A DNA stretch of 64,000 nucleotides, taken from assembly GCF_017894365.1 (NCBI RefSeq), contig NZ_CP059467.1, positions 4,216,001-4,280,000 on the forward strand, given 5' to 3'. Of the stretch, positions 51,075 to 60,954 are shown in pieces. The notes under the pieces are model-generated. The model did not search any database and was not told the origin of the DNA. It saw nothing but the letters and a program-made list of their open reading frames with translations. This DNA comes from Aromatoleum bremense. GTDB taxonomy: Bacteria > Pseudomonadota > Gammaproteobacteria > Burkholderiales > Rhodocyclaceae. Both the position numbers and the translations under genes were made by a program. Positions within the stretch are counted from its first letter, which is position 1. Each line of letters starts with the position of its first letter.

Positions 51075-53903
51075 TCAGTCCTGGATCGGGCCGAAGGCGT
51101 TCTCGATGACCGCTTTTTGCTGCGCGTTGTGCTTCGCGTAGTAGCCGACCGCCGGCGATGCGGCCGCCGGACGCGACACCAGCAGAAGCTTGCGCTTCGG
51201 TCCGAGCACATTCACGAGGTGCTGGCGCGACGCGAGCCAGTACCAGGCGCCCTGGTTGCGCGGCTCCTCCTGTGTCCAGACGATTTCCCGGGCATTCGGG
51301 AACTGGTCGACGGCGGCCCCGAAGGCAGCGGCCGGGAACGGATAGAGCTGCTCGATGCGCACCAGCGCGGTGTCCTTGATGGCGTTCTCTCGGCGATAGG
51401 CGAGCAGTTCGTAGTAAAGCTTGCCTTGGCACAGCACCACCCGCTTGACCTTCTTCGGGTCGAGCGCCTCGGTCTCGCCGATGACGGTGCGGAATTTTCC
51501 GCCCTCCAGTTCGGCCAGCGTCGAAGTGGCTTCCTTGTGGCGCAGCAGCGACTTCGGCGTGATGATCACCAGCGGCTTTCTGACCTTGCGCAGCATCTGC
51601 CGGCGCAGCAGGTGGAAGATCTGCGCAGGGGTCGTCGGCACGCAGATCTGCCAGTTGTTCTCGGCGGCGTTGTTCATGAAGCGCTCGATCCGGGCCGAGG
51701 AGTGTTCCGGGCCCTGGCCTTCGTAGCCGTGCGGCAGCATCAGCGTGAGCCCGCACAGGCGGCCCCACTTCGCTTCGCCGGAGCAGATGAACTGGTCGAG
51801 CACGACCTGGGCGCCGTTGACGAAGTCGCCAAACTGGGCTTCCCACACGACGAGCTCGTTCGGCTCGGCGGTCGCATAGCCGTACTCGAACGCGAGGACA
51901 GCCTCTTCCGACAGCACCGAATCGAAAATCTGCAACGCGCCCTGGCCGTCCTGGATATGCTTCAGCGGCACGTAAGTGCCCTGGTCCCAGCGCTCGCGCT
52001 TCTGGTCGTGCAGCACCGCGTGGCGGTGGAAGAAGGTGCCGCGGCCGACGTCCTCGCCGGAGATGCGCGCGCCGAACCCTTGCGCGAGCAGGCTCGCGTA
52101 GGCGAGGTTCTCGCCCATCCCCCAGTCGAGCGACAGGTCGCCCTGGCCCATCGCGGCACGGTCTTCGAGAATCTTCTTGACCCGCGGGTGCAGGCTGAAG
52201 CCTTCGGGCAGCGTCGTCAGGCGCTCGGACAGGCGCTTGAGTTCGGTCAGCGGAATGCCGGTCTCGCCCTCGTCGGTGTAGGGCTGGCCGATGTAGGGCG
52301 TCCAGTCGACGGCGTACTGGCGGTTATGGCCGGACAACACCGGGTTGTACAGCAACTGGCCCTTGTCCAGATGCTCGCGGAAGTCCTTGATCATCTTTTC
52401 CGGCTCGTCGGGCGCGCACGTCCCTTCGGTCACCAGCCGCTCGGCGTACAGCTTGCGCGTGCCCGGGTGGCTGGTGATCTTGCGGTACATCAGCGGCTGC
52501 GTGACCATCGGCTCGTCTTGCTCGTTGTGGCCGAGCTTGCGGTAACAGACGATATCGACGACGACGTCCTTCTTGAACTCCTGGCGGAACTCGACGGCCA
52601 GCGCGGTCACGAACGCGACCGCTTCAGGGTCGTCGCCATTGACGTGGAAGATCGGCGCTTCGACCATCTTGAAGATGTCGGTGCAGTAGAGCGACGAGCG
52701 GTAGTCGCGCGGGTCGGACGTCGTGAAACCGATCTGGTTGTTCACGACGATATGCACCGTGCCGCCGGTGCCATAGCCGCGCGTCTGCGAGAAGTTCAGC
52801 ATCTCCTGGTTCACGCCCTGGCCCGCCACCGCGGCGTCGCCGTGGATCAGCACCGGGATCACCTGGCTCTTCGCCGTGTCGTTGCGGCGCACCTGGCGCG
52901 CGTAGACCGAGCCCTCGACGACAGGATTGATGATCTCGAGGTGCGACGGGTTGAACGACAGCGTCAGATGCACCGGGCCGCCCGGGCTCATGACGTCGGA
53001 CGAGAAGCCGAGGTGATACTTGACGTCGCCCGCGGTGAGATCGGCCGCGGCCTTGCCTTCGAACTCGGCGAAGAGCATCGACGGCGACTTGCCCAGGGTA
53101 TTGACGAGCACGTTCAGCCGCCCGCGGTGGGCCATGCCGATGACGATCTCCTGCGCGCCGAGCGTGCCGCCGACGCGGATCAGCTCGTCCATCGCGACGA
53201 TCGTGGATTCGCCGCCTTCGAGCGAGAAGCGCTTCTGGCCGACGTATTTCGTGTGCAGGAATTTTTCCAGCGTCTCGGCGGCGGTGGTGCGCTCGAGGAT
53301 GCGCTTCTTCATCTCGGCGGAGAAGCGCGGCGTACCGCGGACACTCTCGAGCCGGCTCTGGATCCAGCGCTTCTGGCCGGTATCCGAGATGTGCATGTAT
53401 TCGGAACCGATCGAGCCGCAATACGTCTGGCGCAGCGCTTCGAGAATTTCGCGCAGCGTTGCGTGATCGGCAGAAAAACCGTGGAACGACCCGACGTTGA
53501 AGCTCTGGTTGAGGTCCGCTTCGGTAAAGCCGTAGAACGACGGCTCGAGTTCGGCGAGTTGCGGCCGCTCGGTGCGCTTGAGGGGATCGAGATTCGCCCA
53601 GCGGTTGCCGAGGAAGCGATAGGCGTTGATCAGCTGCAACGTGCTGACCTGGCGACGATCGTCGCCGCCCGCGGTCACGGTGCGCACCGGGCCGCGCTTG
53701 GCGAGTTCGGTGAATGCCGCGATGACCGGACCATGCGCGACATCACGCACCGCAGCACCAGCCTGCGCCTGCAGTGCGTCGAAATAGCCGCGCCAGGCTT
53801 CCGGCACCGCAGCCGGGTCGGCGAGGTAATTCTCGTAGAGCTCTTCGATGAATGGCGCATTCGCGCCGAACAGGTACGAAGTCGATCGGAGCTGCTTCAT
53901 CAT
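51075..53903 (-). CDS. sucA: 2-Oxoglutarate dehydrogenase E1
   Basis: This thiamin-diphosphate-dependent decarboxylase of about 942 residues begins the 2-oxoglutarate dehydrogenase reaction. Typical segments: SYLFGANAPFIEELYENYL, GMAHRGRLNVLVNTLGKSPS, VLIHGDAAVAGQGVNQEMLN (ThDP pocket), GRGTFFHRHAVLHDQ, LMLPHGYEGQGPEHSSARIE, and the final QLYPFPAAAF..EEPRNQGAWYW. The start is set at the ATG at 53903 because AGGTGG lies 8 nt upstream; the GTG at 53915 would lie within that SD. A terminator separates it from gltA. Confidence 0.97.
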   Translation of the reverse strand: MMKQLRSTSYLFGANAPFIEELYENYLADPAAVPEAWRGYFDALQAQAGAAVRDVAHGPVIAAFTELAKRGPVRTVTAGGDDRRQVSTLQLINAYRFLGNRWANLDPLKRTERPQLAELEPSFYGFTEADLNQSFNVGSFHGFSADHATLREILEALRQTYCGSIGSEYMHISDTGQKRWIQSRLESVRGTPRFSAEMKKRILERTTAAETLEKFLHTKYVGQKRFSLEGGESTIVAMDELIRVGGTLGAQEIVIGMAHRGRLNVLVNTLGKSPSMLFAEFEGKAAADLTAGDVKYHLGFSSDVMSPGGPVHLTLSFNPSHLEIINPVVEGSVYARQVRRNDTAKSQVIPVLIHGDAAVAGQGVNQEMLNFSQTRGYGTGGTVHIVVNNQIGFTTSDPRDYRSSLYCTDIFKMVEAPIFHVNGDDPEAVAFVTALAVEFRQEFKKDVVVDIVCYRKLGHNEQDEPMVTQPLMYRKITSHPGTRKLYAERLVTEGTCAPDEPEKMIKDFREHLDKGQLLYNPVLSGHNRQYAVDWTPYIGQPYTDEGETGIPLTELKRLSERLTTLPEGFSLHPRVKKILEDRAAMGQGDLSLDWGMGENLAYASLLAQGFGARISGEDVGRGTFFHRHAVLHDQKRERWDQGTYVPLKHIQDGQGALQIFDSVLSEEAVLAFEYGYATAEPNELVVWEAQFGDFVNGAQVVLDQFICSGEAKWGRLCGLTLMLPHGYEGQGPEHSSARIERFMNNAAENNWQICVPTTPAQIFHLLRRQMLRKVRKPLVIITPKSLLRHKEATSTLAELEGGKFRTVIGETEALDPKKVKRVVLCQGKLYYELLAYRRENAIKDTALVRIEQLYPFPAAAFGAAVDQFPNAREIVWTQEEPRNQGAWYWLASRQHLVNVLGPKRKLLLVSRPAAASPAVGYYAKHNAQQKAVIENAFGPIQD

Positions 53904-53963
53904 GTTGATTGCCACCTGTGTGTCTTGTTATCGCTGCAATCGGCGAATTGCTCCGGCGGCCCC

Positions 53964-53997
53964 GAAAAAAACGGGATGGCCACATCGCGCCATCCCG
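53964..53997 (-). terminator. Intrinsic terminator after gltA
   Basis: CGGGATGG/CCATCCCG stem of 8 bp (53990-53997 with 53972-53979, 10-base loop), followed on the minus strand by seven T (53971-53965). It ends the sdh-gltA transcript before sucA. Confidence 0.88.
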
Positions 53998-54043
53998 TCG
54001 AGGTCGTGGTCGGACTGGTTCGCCGCCTCTCCCTTTTCGTCTC

Positions 54044-55339
54044 TTACGGACGTTGCTCAAGCACCGGTACGTCGCGCCGTGCCGCGCCGACATACAACTG
54101 GCGCGGCCGACCGATCTTGTATTCCGGGTCGGTGATCATCTCTTCCCACTGGGTGATCCAGCCGACGGTCCGCGCCAGCGCGAAGATGCAGGTGAACATC
54201 GACGTCGGGATGCCCAGTGCCTTCTGCACGATGCCGGAGTAGAAGTCGACGTTCGGGTAGAGCTTCTTCTCGACGAAGTACTGGTCTTCGAGCGCGATTT
54301 TCTCGAGTTCCATCGCCAGCTTGAAGAGGCGGTCGTTCTCGAGGCCCAGCTCGCCCAGCACGTCGTAGCAGACCTGGCGCATGAGCTTCGCGCGCGGGTC
54401 GAAGTTCTTGTAGACGCGGTGGCCGAAGCCCATCAGCTTGAAGCTGTCGTTCTTGTCCTTCGCACGCGCGATGTACTCGCCGACGCGCGATACGTCGCCG
54501 ATTTCCTCGAGCATGTTGAGGCACGCTTCGTTCGCGCCGCCGTGCGCCGGGCCCCACAGGCAGGCGATGCCGGCCGAGATGCACGCGAACGGGTTCGCAC
54601 CCGACGAGCCCGCCAGGCGCACCGTCGAGGTCGAGGCGTTCTGCTCGTGGTCGGCATGCAGCGTGAAGATCGTGTCGAGCGCGCGCACCAGCACCGGGTT
54701 CGGCTCGTACTTCTCGCACGGCGTGCCGAACATCATGTGCATGAAGTTCGCCGTGTAGTCGAACTCGTTGCGCGGGTACATGAACGGCTGGCCTATGCTG
54801 TACTTGTAGGCCATCGCGACGATCGTCGGCAGTTTCGCGATCAGGCGGTTGATCGAGATGTTGCGGTGCTCCGCGTCGGAAAAGTCCAGCGCTTCGTGAT
54901 AGAACGCCGACAGCGCGCCCACGACACCGACCATCACGGCCATCGGATGCGCGTCGCGACGGAAGCCGGTGAAGAACTTCGTCATCTGGTCGTGCAGCAT
55001 CGTGTGGTTCTTGATGGTGTTCTCGAACTCCACTTTCTGCGTCCCGTTCGGGAGCTCGCCGTTCTTCAAGAGATAGGCGACTTCGAGGAAGCTGCACTTG
55101 TCGGCCAACTGCTCGATGGGATAACCGCGATAGAGCAGTTCACCCTTGTCACCGTCGATGAACGTAATCGTGGACTTGCAGCTCGCGGTCGACAGGAAGC
55201 CCGAGTCGTAAGTGAAGAAACCGGTCTTGGCCCCCAGCGTGCGGATATCGATGACATCATTGCCATGGGTGCCGGTCATTACCGGGAATTCGACGGTTTT
55301 GCCATCGACGGTTAGCGTTGCAGTGCGTTCAGTGCTCAT
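54044..55339 (-). CDS. gltA: Citrate synthase (type II, hexameric)
   Basis: This 431-residue citrate synthase condenses acetyl-CoA with oxaloacetate. The N-terminal domain of the NADH-sensitive type is present ([20 protein letters not shown]). The catalytic histidines are in [20 protein letters not shown] and [15 protein letters not shown], and the Asp is in the later [15 protein letters not shown]. It is about 60 bp downstream of sdhE and probably read from the sdh promoter; a strong terminator follows. Confidence 0.98.
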   Translation of the reverse strand: MSTERTATLTVDGKTVEFPVMTGTHGNDVIDIRTLGAKTGFFTYDSGFLSTASCKSTITFIDGDKGELLYRGYPIEQLADKCSFLEVAYLLKNGELPNGTQKVEFENTIKNHTMLHDQMTKFFTGFRRDAHPMAVMVGVVGALSAFYHEALDFSDAEHRNISINRLIAKLPTIVAMAYKYSIGQPFMYPRNEFDYTANFMHMMFGTPCEKYEPNPVLVRALDTIFTLHADHEQNASTSTVRLAGSSGANPFACISAGIACLWGPAHGGANEACLNMLEEIGDVSRVGEYIARAKDKNDSFKLMGFGHRVYKNFDPRAKLMRQVCYDVLGELGLENDRLFKLAMELEKIALEDQYFVEKKLYPNVDFYSGIVQKALGIPTSMFTCIFALARTVGWITQWEEMITDPEYKIGRPRQLYVGAARRDVPVLEQRP

Positions 55340-55400
55340 AGGTCATCCCTTTTGCTTGCCGGTAGTAACTACTAGCTCCCTGTAACGAACGCCCTGCTGG

Positions 55401-55637
55401 TCATTGCTGACGCAACAGGCCGATCATCTCCTTCCACCGGTCGTTCCCGCAGGGCTCGCTGCCGTTGACCATAGCCCAAAGCTCATGGTCCTCGCAGCGC
55501 AGCAAGTCCTCCAGATCCGCCAGTTGACCGTCCGTGAGACGGTCGAAATCCCTTTCCAGAAAGCGTGCGAAGACAAGGTCGAGCTCGAGAAAAGCCCGAC
55601 GGCATTGCCAGCGCAAGCGTCCCCGGTTGATGCTCAT
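55401..55637 (-). CDS. sdhE: FAD assembly factor SdhE (SdhAF2 homologue)
   Basis: This 78-residue protein promotes covalent FAD attachment to SdhA. The family signature R-G-x-x-E is altered here: the N-terminus reads MSINRGRLRWQCRRAFLELD, so the usual R-G..E..L region is present as RGRLRWQCRRAFLELD. It continues DLEDLLRCEDHELWAMVNGS. The ATG overlaps the sdhB stop (ATGA). Position between sdhB and gltA is the standard one. Confidence 0.92.
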   Translation of the reverse strand: MSINRGRLRWQCRRAFLELDLVFARFLERDFDRLTDGQLADLEDLLRCEDHELWAMVNGSEPCGNDRWKEMIGLLRQQ

Positions 55638-56344
55638 ACCGCCCGGCTGACCATCATGTCCTTGATCTTGCCGATCGCACGCGTCGGATTGAGATTCTTC
55701 GGACAGACGTCGACGCAATTCATGATGCTGTGGCAGCGGAACAGGCGGTACGGATCCTCGAGGTTGTCGAGGCGTTCGGTCGTGGCCTCGTCGCGTGTAT
55801 CGGCGAGGAAACGATACGCCGCCAACAGGCCCGCGGGGCCGACGAACTTGTCCGGGTTCCACCAGAACGACGGGCACGACGTCGAGCAGCATGCGCACAG
55901 GATGCATTCGTAGAGGCCGTTCAGCTCTTCGCGCTCTTCGGGGGACTGCAAGCGCTCGCGATCGGGCAACGGAGTGTCGTTGATCAGGTACGGCTTGATC
56001 GAGTGATACTGCTTGAAGAACTGGGTCATGTCGACGATCAGGTCGCGGATCACCGGCAGGCCCGGCAGCGGGCGCAGCACGATCGGCTGCGGCAGGCCAT
56101 CGATGTCAGTCAGGCACGCGAGGCCGTTCTTGCCGTTGATGTTCATCGCGTCCGAACCACATACACCTTCGCGACACGAACGGCGGAACGACAAGGTGTC
56201 GTCCTTCGATTTCAGGCGAACCAGCGCGTCCAGCAGCTTCTTGTCGGACGGTTCGAGTTCGAGAGTGTAATCCTGCATGTACGGCTTGTCGTCCTTGTCC
56301 GGATCGTAGCGGTACATCTTCAATTTGACGGTGCGCTTGCTCAT
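55634..56344 (-). CDS. sdhB: Succinate dehydrogenase iron-sulfur subunit
   Basis: This 236-residue electron-transfer subunit carries three clusters. The [2Fe-2S] ligands are in RRSCREGVCGSDAMNINGKN, the [4Fe-4S] in CILCACCSTSCPSFWWNPDK and the [3Fe-4S] in CHSIMNCVDVCPKNLNPTRA. The start at 56344 (MSKRTVKLKMYRYDPDKDDK) is the canonical one. It lies 19 bp after sdhA and overlaps sdhE by 4 bp. Confidence 0.98.
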   Translation of the reverse strand: MSKRTVKLKMYRYDPDKDDKPYMQDYTLELEPSDKKLLDALVRLKSKDDTLSFRRSCREGVCGSDAMNINGKNGLACLTDIDGLPQPIVLRPLPGLPVIRDLIVDMTQFFKQYHSIKPYLINDTPLPDRERLQSPEEREELNGLYECILCACCSTSCPSFWWNPDKFVGPAGLLAAYRFLADTRDEATTERLDNLEDPYRLFRCHSIMNCVDVCPKNLNPTRAIGKIKDMMVSRAV

Positions 56345-56363
56345 TTCTGTCCTTCTCCCGCGC

Positions 56364-58157
56364 TCAGTAGGTGCGTTTCGCGAGTGCGATCGGCTCGACA
56401 TCCTGCGACAGCGGCTTCATCGTCACCGGCTTGTAGTCGAGCCGGTTGCCTTCGCTGTACCACAGGGTGTGCTTGAGCCACTGGTTGTCGTTGCGGCCGT
56501 TGGGGAATTCCGCGGTGTCGGGCGCATCGTCACGCACATGCGCGCCGCGCGATTCCTTGCGCGCCTCGGCCGAGACCATCGTGGCCTTGGCCACTTCGAT
56601 CAGGTTGTCGAGTTCCAGCGCTTCGGTCCGCGCCGTATTCCACACCTTCGACTTGTCCTTGATCTCGGTGCGCCTGGAACGTTCGGCAACTTCCTTGATC
56701 CTGGCGACGCCTTCCTTCAGCAGGTTATCGAAGCGGAACACGCCGGCGTGCTTCTGCATCGTGCGACGCATCTCAAGGCCGACTTCGAACACGCTCTCGC
56801 CGTTCTTCTGTCCCTCGAGGCGGGCGAGCCGCGCAAGAGACACGTCGGCGGCGTCCGCGGGCAGCGGCTTGAGGCTCAGGTCGCCGCTCTGGAAGTCCTC
56901 GACGACCGATTCGCCCGCCGACTTGCCGAATACCAGCAGGTCGAGCAGCGAGTTCGTGCCGAGCCGGTTCGCGCCATGCACCGAGGCGCACGCGCATTCG
57001 CCGGCAGCGTAGAAGCCCGAGATCGGCGCGTTCGGATTGCCGTCCTTCGGCGCCACGACCTGACCCTTGTAGTTCGTCGGAATGCCGCCCATCTGGTAAT
57101 GCGCGGTCGGCACGACCGGGATCGGTGCCTTGATCGGGTCGACGCCGGCGAACTGGATCGAGATCTCGCGGATGCCCGGCAGCCGCTTCATGATGGTTTC
57201 CGGCGACAGGTGCGTGATGTCGAGCAGCACGTGATCCTTGTCCGGACCGCAGCCGCGACCTTCGTTGATCTCGGTCACCATCGAGCGCGACACGACGTCG
57301 CGCGACGCGAGATCCTTCAGGTTCGGCGCATAGCGTTCCATGAAGCGCTCGCCGGAGGCATTGCGCAGGATGCCGCCTTCGCCGCGCACGCCCTCGGTGA
57401 TCAGCACGCCCGCACCGAACACGCCGGTCGGGTGGAACTGCCAGAACTCCATATCCTCGAGCGGAACACCCGCGCGCGCCGCCATGCCGAGGCCGTCGCC
57501 GGTGTTGATGAACGCGTTCGTCGAGCTGTGGAAAATGCGTCCCGCGCCGCCGGTCGCGAAAATCGTCGCCTTCGCGTGGAAGATACAGACTTCGCCGGTT
57601 TCCATCTCGATTGCGGTCACGCCGAGCACGTCGCCGTCGGCGTCGCGGATCAGGTCCAGCGCCATCCATTCGACGAAGAATTGCGTGTTCGCGCGCACGT
57701 TGCGCTGGTACAGCGCGTGCAGCATCGCGTGGCCGGTGCGGTCGGCCGCCGCGCACGAGCGCGACACCGGGGCCTGGCCATAATTCTGCGAGTGGCCGCC
57801 GAACGGCCGCTGGTAGATCTTGCCGTTGTCGGTGCGGTCGAACGGCATACCGTAGTGTTCGAGTTCGACGACGACCTCGTTCGCCTTGCGGCACATGAAT
57901 TCGATCGCGTCCTGGTCGCCCAGCCAGTCCGACCCCTTGACGGTGTCGTACATGTGCCAGTGCCAGTTGTCCTCGGTGGTGTTGCCGAGCGAGGCGGCGA
58001 CGCCCCCCTGGGCCGCGACGGTGTGCGAGCGCGTCGGGAACACCTTGGTCAGCACGGCGGTTTTCAGTCCGGACTCGGAAAGTTGCAGGGCGGCACGCAA
58101 CCCTGCTCCACCGGCACCCACGATGACCGCGTCAAAAGTACGCTTTGCGACGTTCAC
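56364..58157 (-). CDS. sdhA: Succinate dehydrogenase flavoprotein subunit
   Basis: This 597-residue catalytic subunit oxidises succinate to fumarate. The FAD-binding N-terminus is [23 protein letters not shown] is attached to H45 in [19 protein letters not shown]. The active-site region is [20 protein letters not shown] and the [17 protein letters not shown] segment. The GTG at 58157 is chosen because GGAGG lies 8 nt upstream; another GTG at 58163 overlaps the sdhD stop but is too close to the SD. The C-terminus ends ..ALAKRTY. Co-transcribed with sdhD and sdhB. Confidence 0.97.
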   Translation of the reverse strand: MNVAKRTFDAVIVGAGGAGLRAALQLSESGLKTAVLTKVFPTRSHTVAAQGGVAASLGNTTEDNWHWHMYDTVKGSDWLGDQDAIEFMCRKANEVVVELEHYGMPFDRTDNGKIYQRPFGGHSQNYGQAPVSRSCAAADRTGHAMLHALYQRNVRANTQFFVEWMALDLIRDADGDVLGVTAIEMETGEVCIFHAKATIFATGGAGRIFHSSTNAFINTGDGLGMAARAGVPLEDMEFWQFHPTGVFGAGVLITEGVRGEGGILRNASGERFMERYAPNLKDLASRDVVSRSMVTEINEGRGCGPDKDHVLLDITHLSPETIMKRLPGIREISIQFAGVDPIKAPIPVVPTAHYQMGGIPTNYKGQVVAPKDGNPNAPISGFYAAGECACASVHGANRLGTNSLLDLLVFGKSAGESVVEDFQSGDLSLKPLPADAADVSLARLARLEGQKNGESVFEVGLEMRRTMQKHAGVFRFDNLLKEGVARIKEVAERSRRTEIKDKSKVWNTARTEALELDNLIEVAKATMVSAEARKESRGAHVRDDAPDTAEFPNGRNDNQWLKHTLWYSEGNRLDYKPVTMKPLSQDVEPIALAKRTY

Positions 58158-58159
58158 GC

Positions 58160-58507
58160 TCACAGCCTCCAAAGAATCTGGGCAGCCCATCCGGCATAGC
58201 CGACGAGCACGAAGATCGTTACCACATGCAGGACCAGGCGGACGCCGACCGGGTTGATGTAGTCCATGAAAATGTCCCGCACGCCAATCCATGCGTGATA
58301 GAACAATGCGAGGAAGAACAGGAACGTGAAGAAGCGCATCACGCCGCCGCGGAACAGGCCGGACCACGTTTCATGGTTCATTTCCGGCAGGCGGAGCGCG
58401 GCAATCGCGAACAGGATGGTGAAGGCCACCATGAACACGGCCGTGGCACGTTGCGCAATCCAGTCGCGCAGGCCGTAGTGAGCACCGACAACGATACGCT
58501 TTACCAT
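58160..58507 (-). CDS. sdhD: Succinate dehydrogenase membrane anchor subunit
   Basis: This 115-residue protein has three predicted membrane spans: [39 protein letters not shown] (with the heme/quinone-site His region [14 protein letters not shown]) and [20 protein letters not shown]. It anchors SdhAB and forms the ubiquinone site with SdhC. The ATG overlaps the sdhC end by 7 nt; the stop lies 2 bp before the sdhA GTG. Confidence 0.96.
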   Translation of the reverse strand: MVKRIVVGAHYGLRDWIAQRATAVFMVAFTILFAIAALRLPEMNHETWSGLFRGGVMRFFTFLFFLALFYHAWIGVRDIFMDYINPVGVRLVLHVVTIFVLVGYAGWAAQILWRL

Positions 58508-58890
58508 AACTTCACCCCGATGATGATGGTCAGCGCGATGCTCACGACCAGCACGATGCGCGAACTGTTGCGGGCGGACTTGAGGTCGGTCCCCTTGTGC
58601 AGGTCGAGCAGCAGGAAACGGATGCCGGCGCAGAAGTGGTGCAGGTACGCCCACAGCAGGCCGAGCAGCAGCAGCTTGGCGAGCGGGTTCGCCACCACAC
58701 TCTTGTATGTTTCAAAGGACTCCGGCGATCCCAGGCTGCGGTCGAACAGGAACAGCAGGAACGGCAGCATCAGGAACAGCCCTGCTCCGCTCACCCGATG
58801 AAGAATCGAGACGAAACCCGGCAGCGGGAGCCGGATTTCGTGCAGGGCCAGGAATTTTGGCCGCTGCTTGCGCACTATGGCTTCTGACAT
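58501..58890 (-). CDS. sdhC: Succinate dehydrogenase cytochrome b556 subunit
   Basis: This 129-residue protein has three membrane spans. The N-terminal signature RPKFLALHEIRLPLPGFVSI with SILHRVSGAGLF and the heme-ligand region LHHFCAGIRFLLLDLHKG are family-typical. It is the first gene of sdhCDAB. A TATAAT on the minus strand lies about 67 bp upstream. Overlaps sdhD. Confidence 0.97.
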   Translation of the reverse strand: MSEAIVRKQRPKFLALHEIRLPLPGFVSILHRVSGAGLFLMLPFLLFLFDRSLGSPESFETYKSVVANPLAKLLLLGLLWAYLHHFCAGIRFLLLDLHKGTDLKSARNSSRIVLVVSIALTIIIGVKLW

Positions 58891-58956
58891 ATTGTTTTAC
58901 CCCCTCGATGAGCGTCGGTTTCCCGACGCGGTTCTCCCAGATTGCAAGGAGCCGGG

Positions 58957-58981
58957 ATTATATACGCGGAACATGCTCCGC
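58957..58981 (-). promoter_or_regulatory. Possible sdhC promoter with adjacent imperfect palindrome
   Basis: TATAAT on the minus strand (58962-58957), with an imperfect 16-bp palindrome GCGGAACATGCTCCGC (58966-58981) just upstream. No good -35 hexamer is seen. The palindrome may be a regulator site or part of an activator-dependent promoter. Confidence 0.4.
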
Positions 58982-58995
58982 CCGATCCCGCCCCG

Positions 58996-59724
58996 TCAGT
59001 TCAGTTCATTCAGATAAAAATGCTCCGCGGTTGAATAAAGGCCGCGCCGCCACTCGACGGGCCGGTCTCCGTACGTATAGGTGACCCGCTCGACCGACAG
59101 CAGCGGCGTTCCTTCGGGCACTTTGAGCGCCTCGCTCGTCGAGCGGTCCGCCGCCACGGCACGCAGGCGTTCCTGTGCGCGGATCATGCGCAGGCCGAAA
59201 CGGGTTTCGAACAGGCTGTAGAGCGAGCCGCTCCAGCTTTGCAGCACTTCCAGCGTGAGCCCCGGGAACACTTCGCCCGGCAGGTAGATCTCGTCGATGA
59301 CGACGGGCTTGGCGGCGAATTTCAGCAAACGACGGACGATGATGATCGGATCGCCGAGCTCGATGCCCAGCATGCGCGACGCTTCCTGCCCCGCCTTCGC
59401 CCGCCAGCAGTCCATCGGCACGCTCTGCGGAGGCGCAAGATCGCCATCCATCGGCACGAGCCGCAGGAAGCGGAACAAAGCCCGCGGGTCGTTATGGGAC
59501 GCAACGAAGGTGCCTTTTCCCTGCTTGCGGATCAGCAGGTTGTCCGCCGCCATTTCATCGATGGCCTTGCGCACTGTGCCTTGCGAAACGCTGAAGCGGG
59601 CAGCGAGTTCCTGCTCGCTCGGAATCACTTGGCCGGGACGCCACTCGCCAGACTCGAGCGCCTGCAGGATCAGGCTCTTGATCTGCCGGTAAAGTGGACT
59701 GAATGTGGGGGATTCCTGTGCCAT
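58996..59724 (-). CDS. GntR/HutC-family transcriptional regulator (UTRA domain)
   Basis: This 242-residue regulator has an N-terminal winged helix (PLYRQIKSLILQALESGEWR; PSEQELAARFSVSQGTVRKA; IRKQGKGTFVASH) and a C-terminal UTRA ligand-binding domain (about 90-235) ending PVEWRRGLYSTAEHFYLNEL. It sits between sdhCDAB-gltA and divergent mdh, so it probably senses a TCA-cycle or related acid and controls these genes. A perfect 24-bp palindrome in its upstream region is the probable operator. The ligand and direction of control are not known. Confidence 0.92.
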   Translation of the reverse strand: MAQESPTFSPLYRQIKSLILQALESGEWRPGQVIPSEQELAARFSVSQGTVRKAIDEMAADNLLIRKQGKGTFVASHNDPRALFRFLRLVPMDGDLAPPQSVPMDCWRAKAGQEASRMLGIELGDPIIIVRRLLKFAAKPVVIDEIYLPGEVFPGLTLEVLQSWSGSLYSLFETRFGLRMIRAQERLRAVAADRSTSEALKVPEGTPLLSVERVTYTYGDRPVEWRRGLYSTAEHFYLNELN

Positions 59725-59767
59725 TCGCGCATTTCATCATAAAAGTTTTCCAGCGTCCATCATCTGT

Positions 59768-59791
59768 CTCGTGTCTTATATAAGACACGAG
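59768..59791. promoter_or_regulatory. Perfect 24-bp palindromic operator between gntR and mdh
   Basis: The half-site CTCGTGTCTTAT is followed directly by its exact complement, giving 12+12 bp without a spacer. It lies 44 bp before the gntR ATG and 8 bp upstream of the mdh -35 box. The TCTTATATAAGA core fits the symmetric sites bound by GntR dimers. Confidence 0.75.
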
Positions 59792-59798
59792 AGGTGAA

Positions 59799-59827
59799 TT
59801 GACATCGGCGATACTTGCTTCTAACAT
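59799..59827 (+). promoter_or_regulatory. Sigma-70-type promoter of mdh
   Basis: TTGACA at 59799-59804, a 17-bp spacer and TAACAT at 59822-59827. This leaves a 5' leader of about 110 nt before the mdh ATG. The 24-bp palindrome ends 8 bp before the -35 box. Confidence 0.75.
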
Positions 59828-59943
59828 CTTTTGGCCCCGGCGGCTGGCTTTACCAGGCACCCGAGTCGAACGCTGAACTGAAATCGCGGGCGACAGACCA
59901 ATTATTCTCACTGTCTTCAATTCGCTTTAGAGGGAGTACTCAC

Positions 59944-60933
59944 ATGAGCAAAGCCCCCGTGCGCGTCGCCGTCACCGGCGCCGCCGGCCAGATCGGCTAC
60001 AGCCTGCTGTTCCGCATTGCCAGCGGCGAGATGCTGGGCAAAGACCAGCCCGTGATCCTGCAACTGCTCGATCTTCCCCAGGCCCAGAAGGCGGTGAAGG
60101 GCGTGATGATGGAACTCGAGGACTGCGCGTTCCCGCTGCTCGCCGGAATGGTTGCCACCGACGACCCGAACGTCGCATTCAAGGATGCGGACTACTGTCT
60201 GCTCGTCGGCGCTCGCCCGCGTGGCCCCGGCATGGAGCGTGCCGACCTGCTGACCGCCAACGGCGCGATCTTCACCGTGCAAGGCAAGGCGATCGCCGAG
60301 AACGCGAACGAGAACGTCAAGGTGCTGGTCGTCGGCAACCCCTGCAACACCAACGCCTACATCGCCGGCGCCGCTGCGCGGAAAGTCGGCCGCACCAACC
60401 CGAACAACTACCACGGCATGCTGCGCCTGGATCACAACCGCGCGCTGTCGCAACTCGCGGCGAAGACCGGCCGTCCGGTGTCGAGCCTCAAGAAGATGGT
60501 CGTGTGGGGCAACCACTCGCCGACGATGTACGCCGACTACCGTTTCTGCACGTCGAACGGCGACTCCGTAAAAGCGCTGGTGAACGACCACGCGTGGAAC
60601 AACGACGTGTTCCTGCCCACCGTCGGCAAGCGCGGCGCCGCAATCATCGACGCGCGCGGCCTGTCGTCGGCTGCCTCCGCCGCGAACGCCGCAATCGACC
60701 ACATGCACGACTGGGCCCTCGGCTCCGATGACTGGGTGACGATGGGCGTGCCGTCCGACGGCTCCTACGGCATCCCGGCCGGCATCGTGTTCGGCGTCCC
60801 GTGCGAGTGCAAGAACGGCGAATTCAAGATCATCCAGGGGCTGGAGATCGACGAATACTCGCGCGAAAAGATCAACAAGACCCTCGGCGAACTCGAAGAC
60901 GAGCGCGCGGCAGTCGCCGACATGCTCAAGTAA
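59944..60933 (+). CDS. mdh: Malate dehydrogenase
   Basis: This 329-residue NAD-dependent malate dehydrogenase is of the type common in betaproteobacteria, close to the cytosolic eukaryotic form. The nucleotide site is [20 protein letters not shown], the substrate arginines lie in [16 protein letters not shown], and the catalytic His is in [23 protein letters not shown] precedes the ATG. It is divergent from gntR, under a good promoter, and followed by a strong terminator. Confidence 0.98.
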   Translation: MSKAPVRVAVTGAAGQIGYSLLFRIASGEMLGKDQPVILQLLDLPQAQKAVKGVMMELEDCAFPLLAGMVATDDPNVAFKDADYCLLVGARPRGPGMERADLLTANGAIFTVQGKAIAENANENVKVLVVGNPCNTNAYIAGAAARKVGRTNPNNYHGMLRLDHNRALSQLAAKTGRPVSSLKKMVVWGNHSPTMYADYRFCTSNGDSVKALVNDHAWNNDVFLPTVGKRGAAIIDARGLSSAASAANAAIDHMHDWALGSDDWVTMGVPSDGSYGIPAGIVFGVPCECKNGEFKIIQGLEIDEYSREKINKTLGELEDERAAVADMLK

Positions 60934-60954
60934 CCGTTTCCGGTTCTTTGCGAG

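Noticed and set aside
51117..54242. 1,041-residue plus-strand open frame opposite sucA
   Set aside because: Antisense of the well-conserved sucA gene; high-GC stop-codon avoidance explains its length.
59820..59900. Possible tRNA-like sequence upstream of mdh
   Set aside because: A GAGTCGAACG string resembles part of a tRNA arm, but no acceptor stem, anticodon loop or T-arm set could be assembled.
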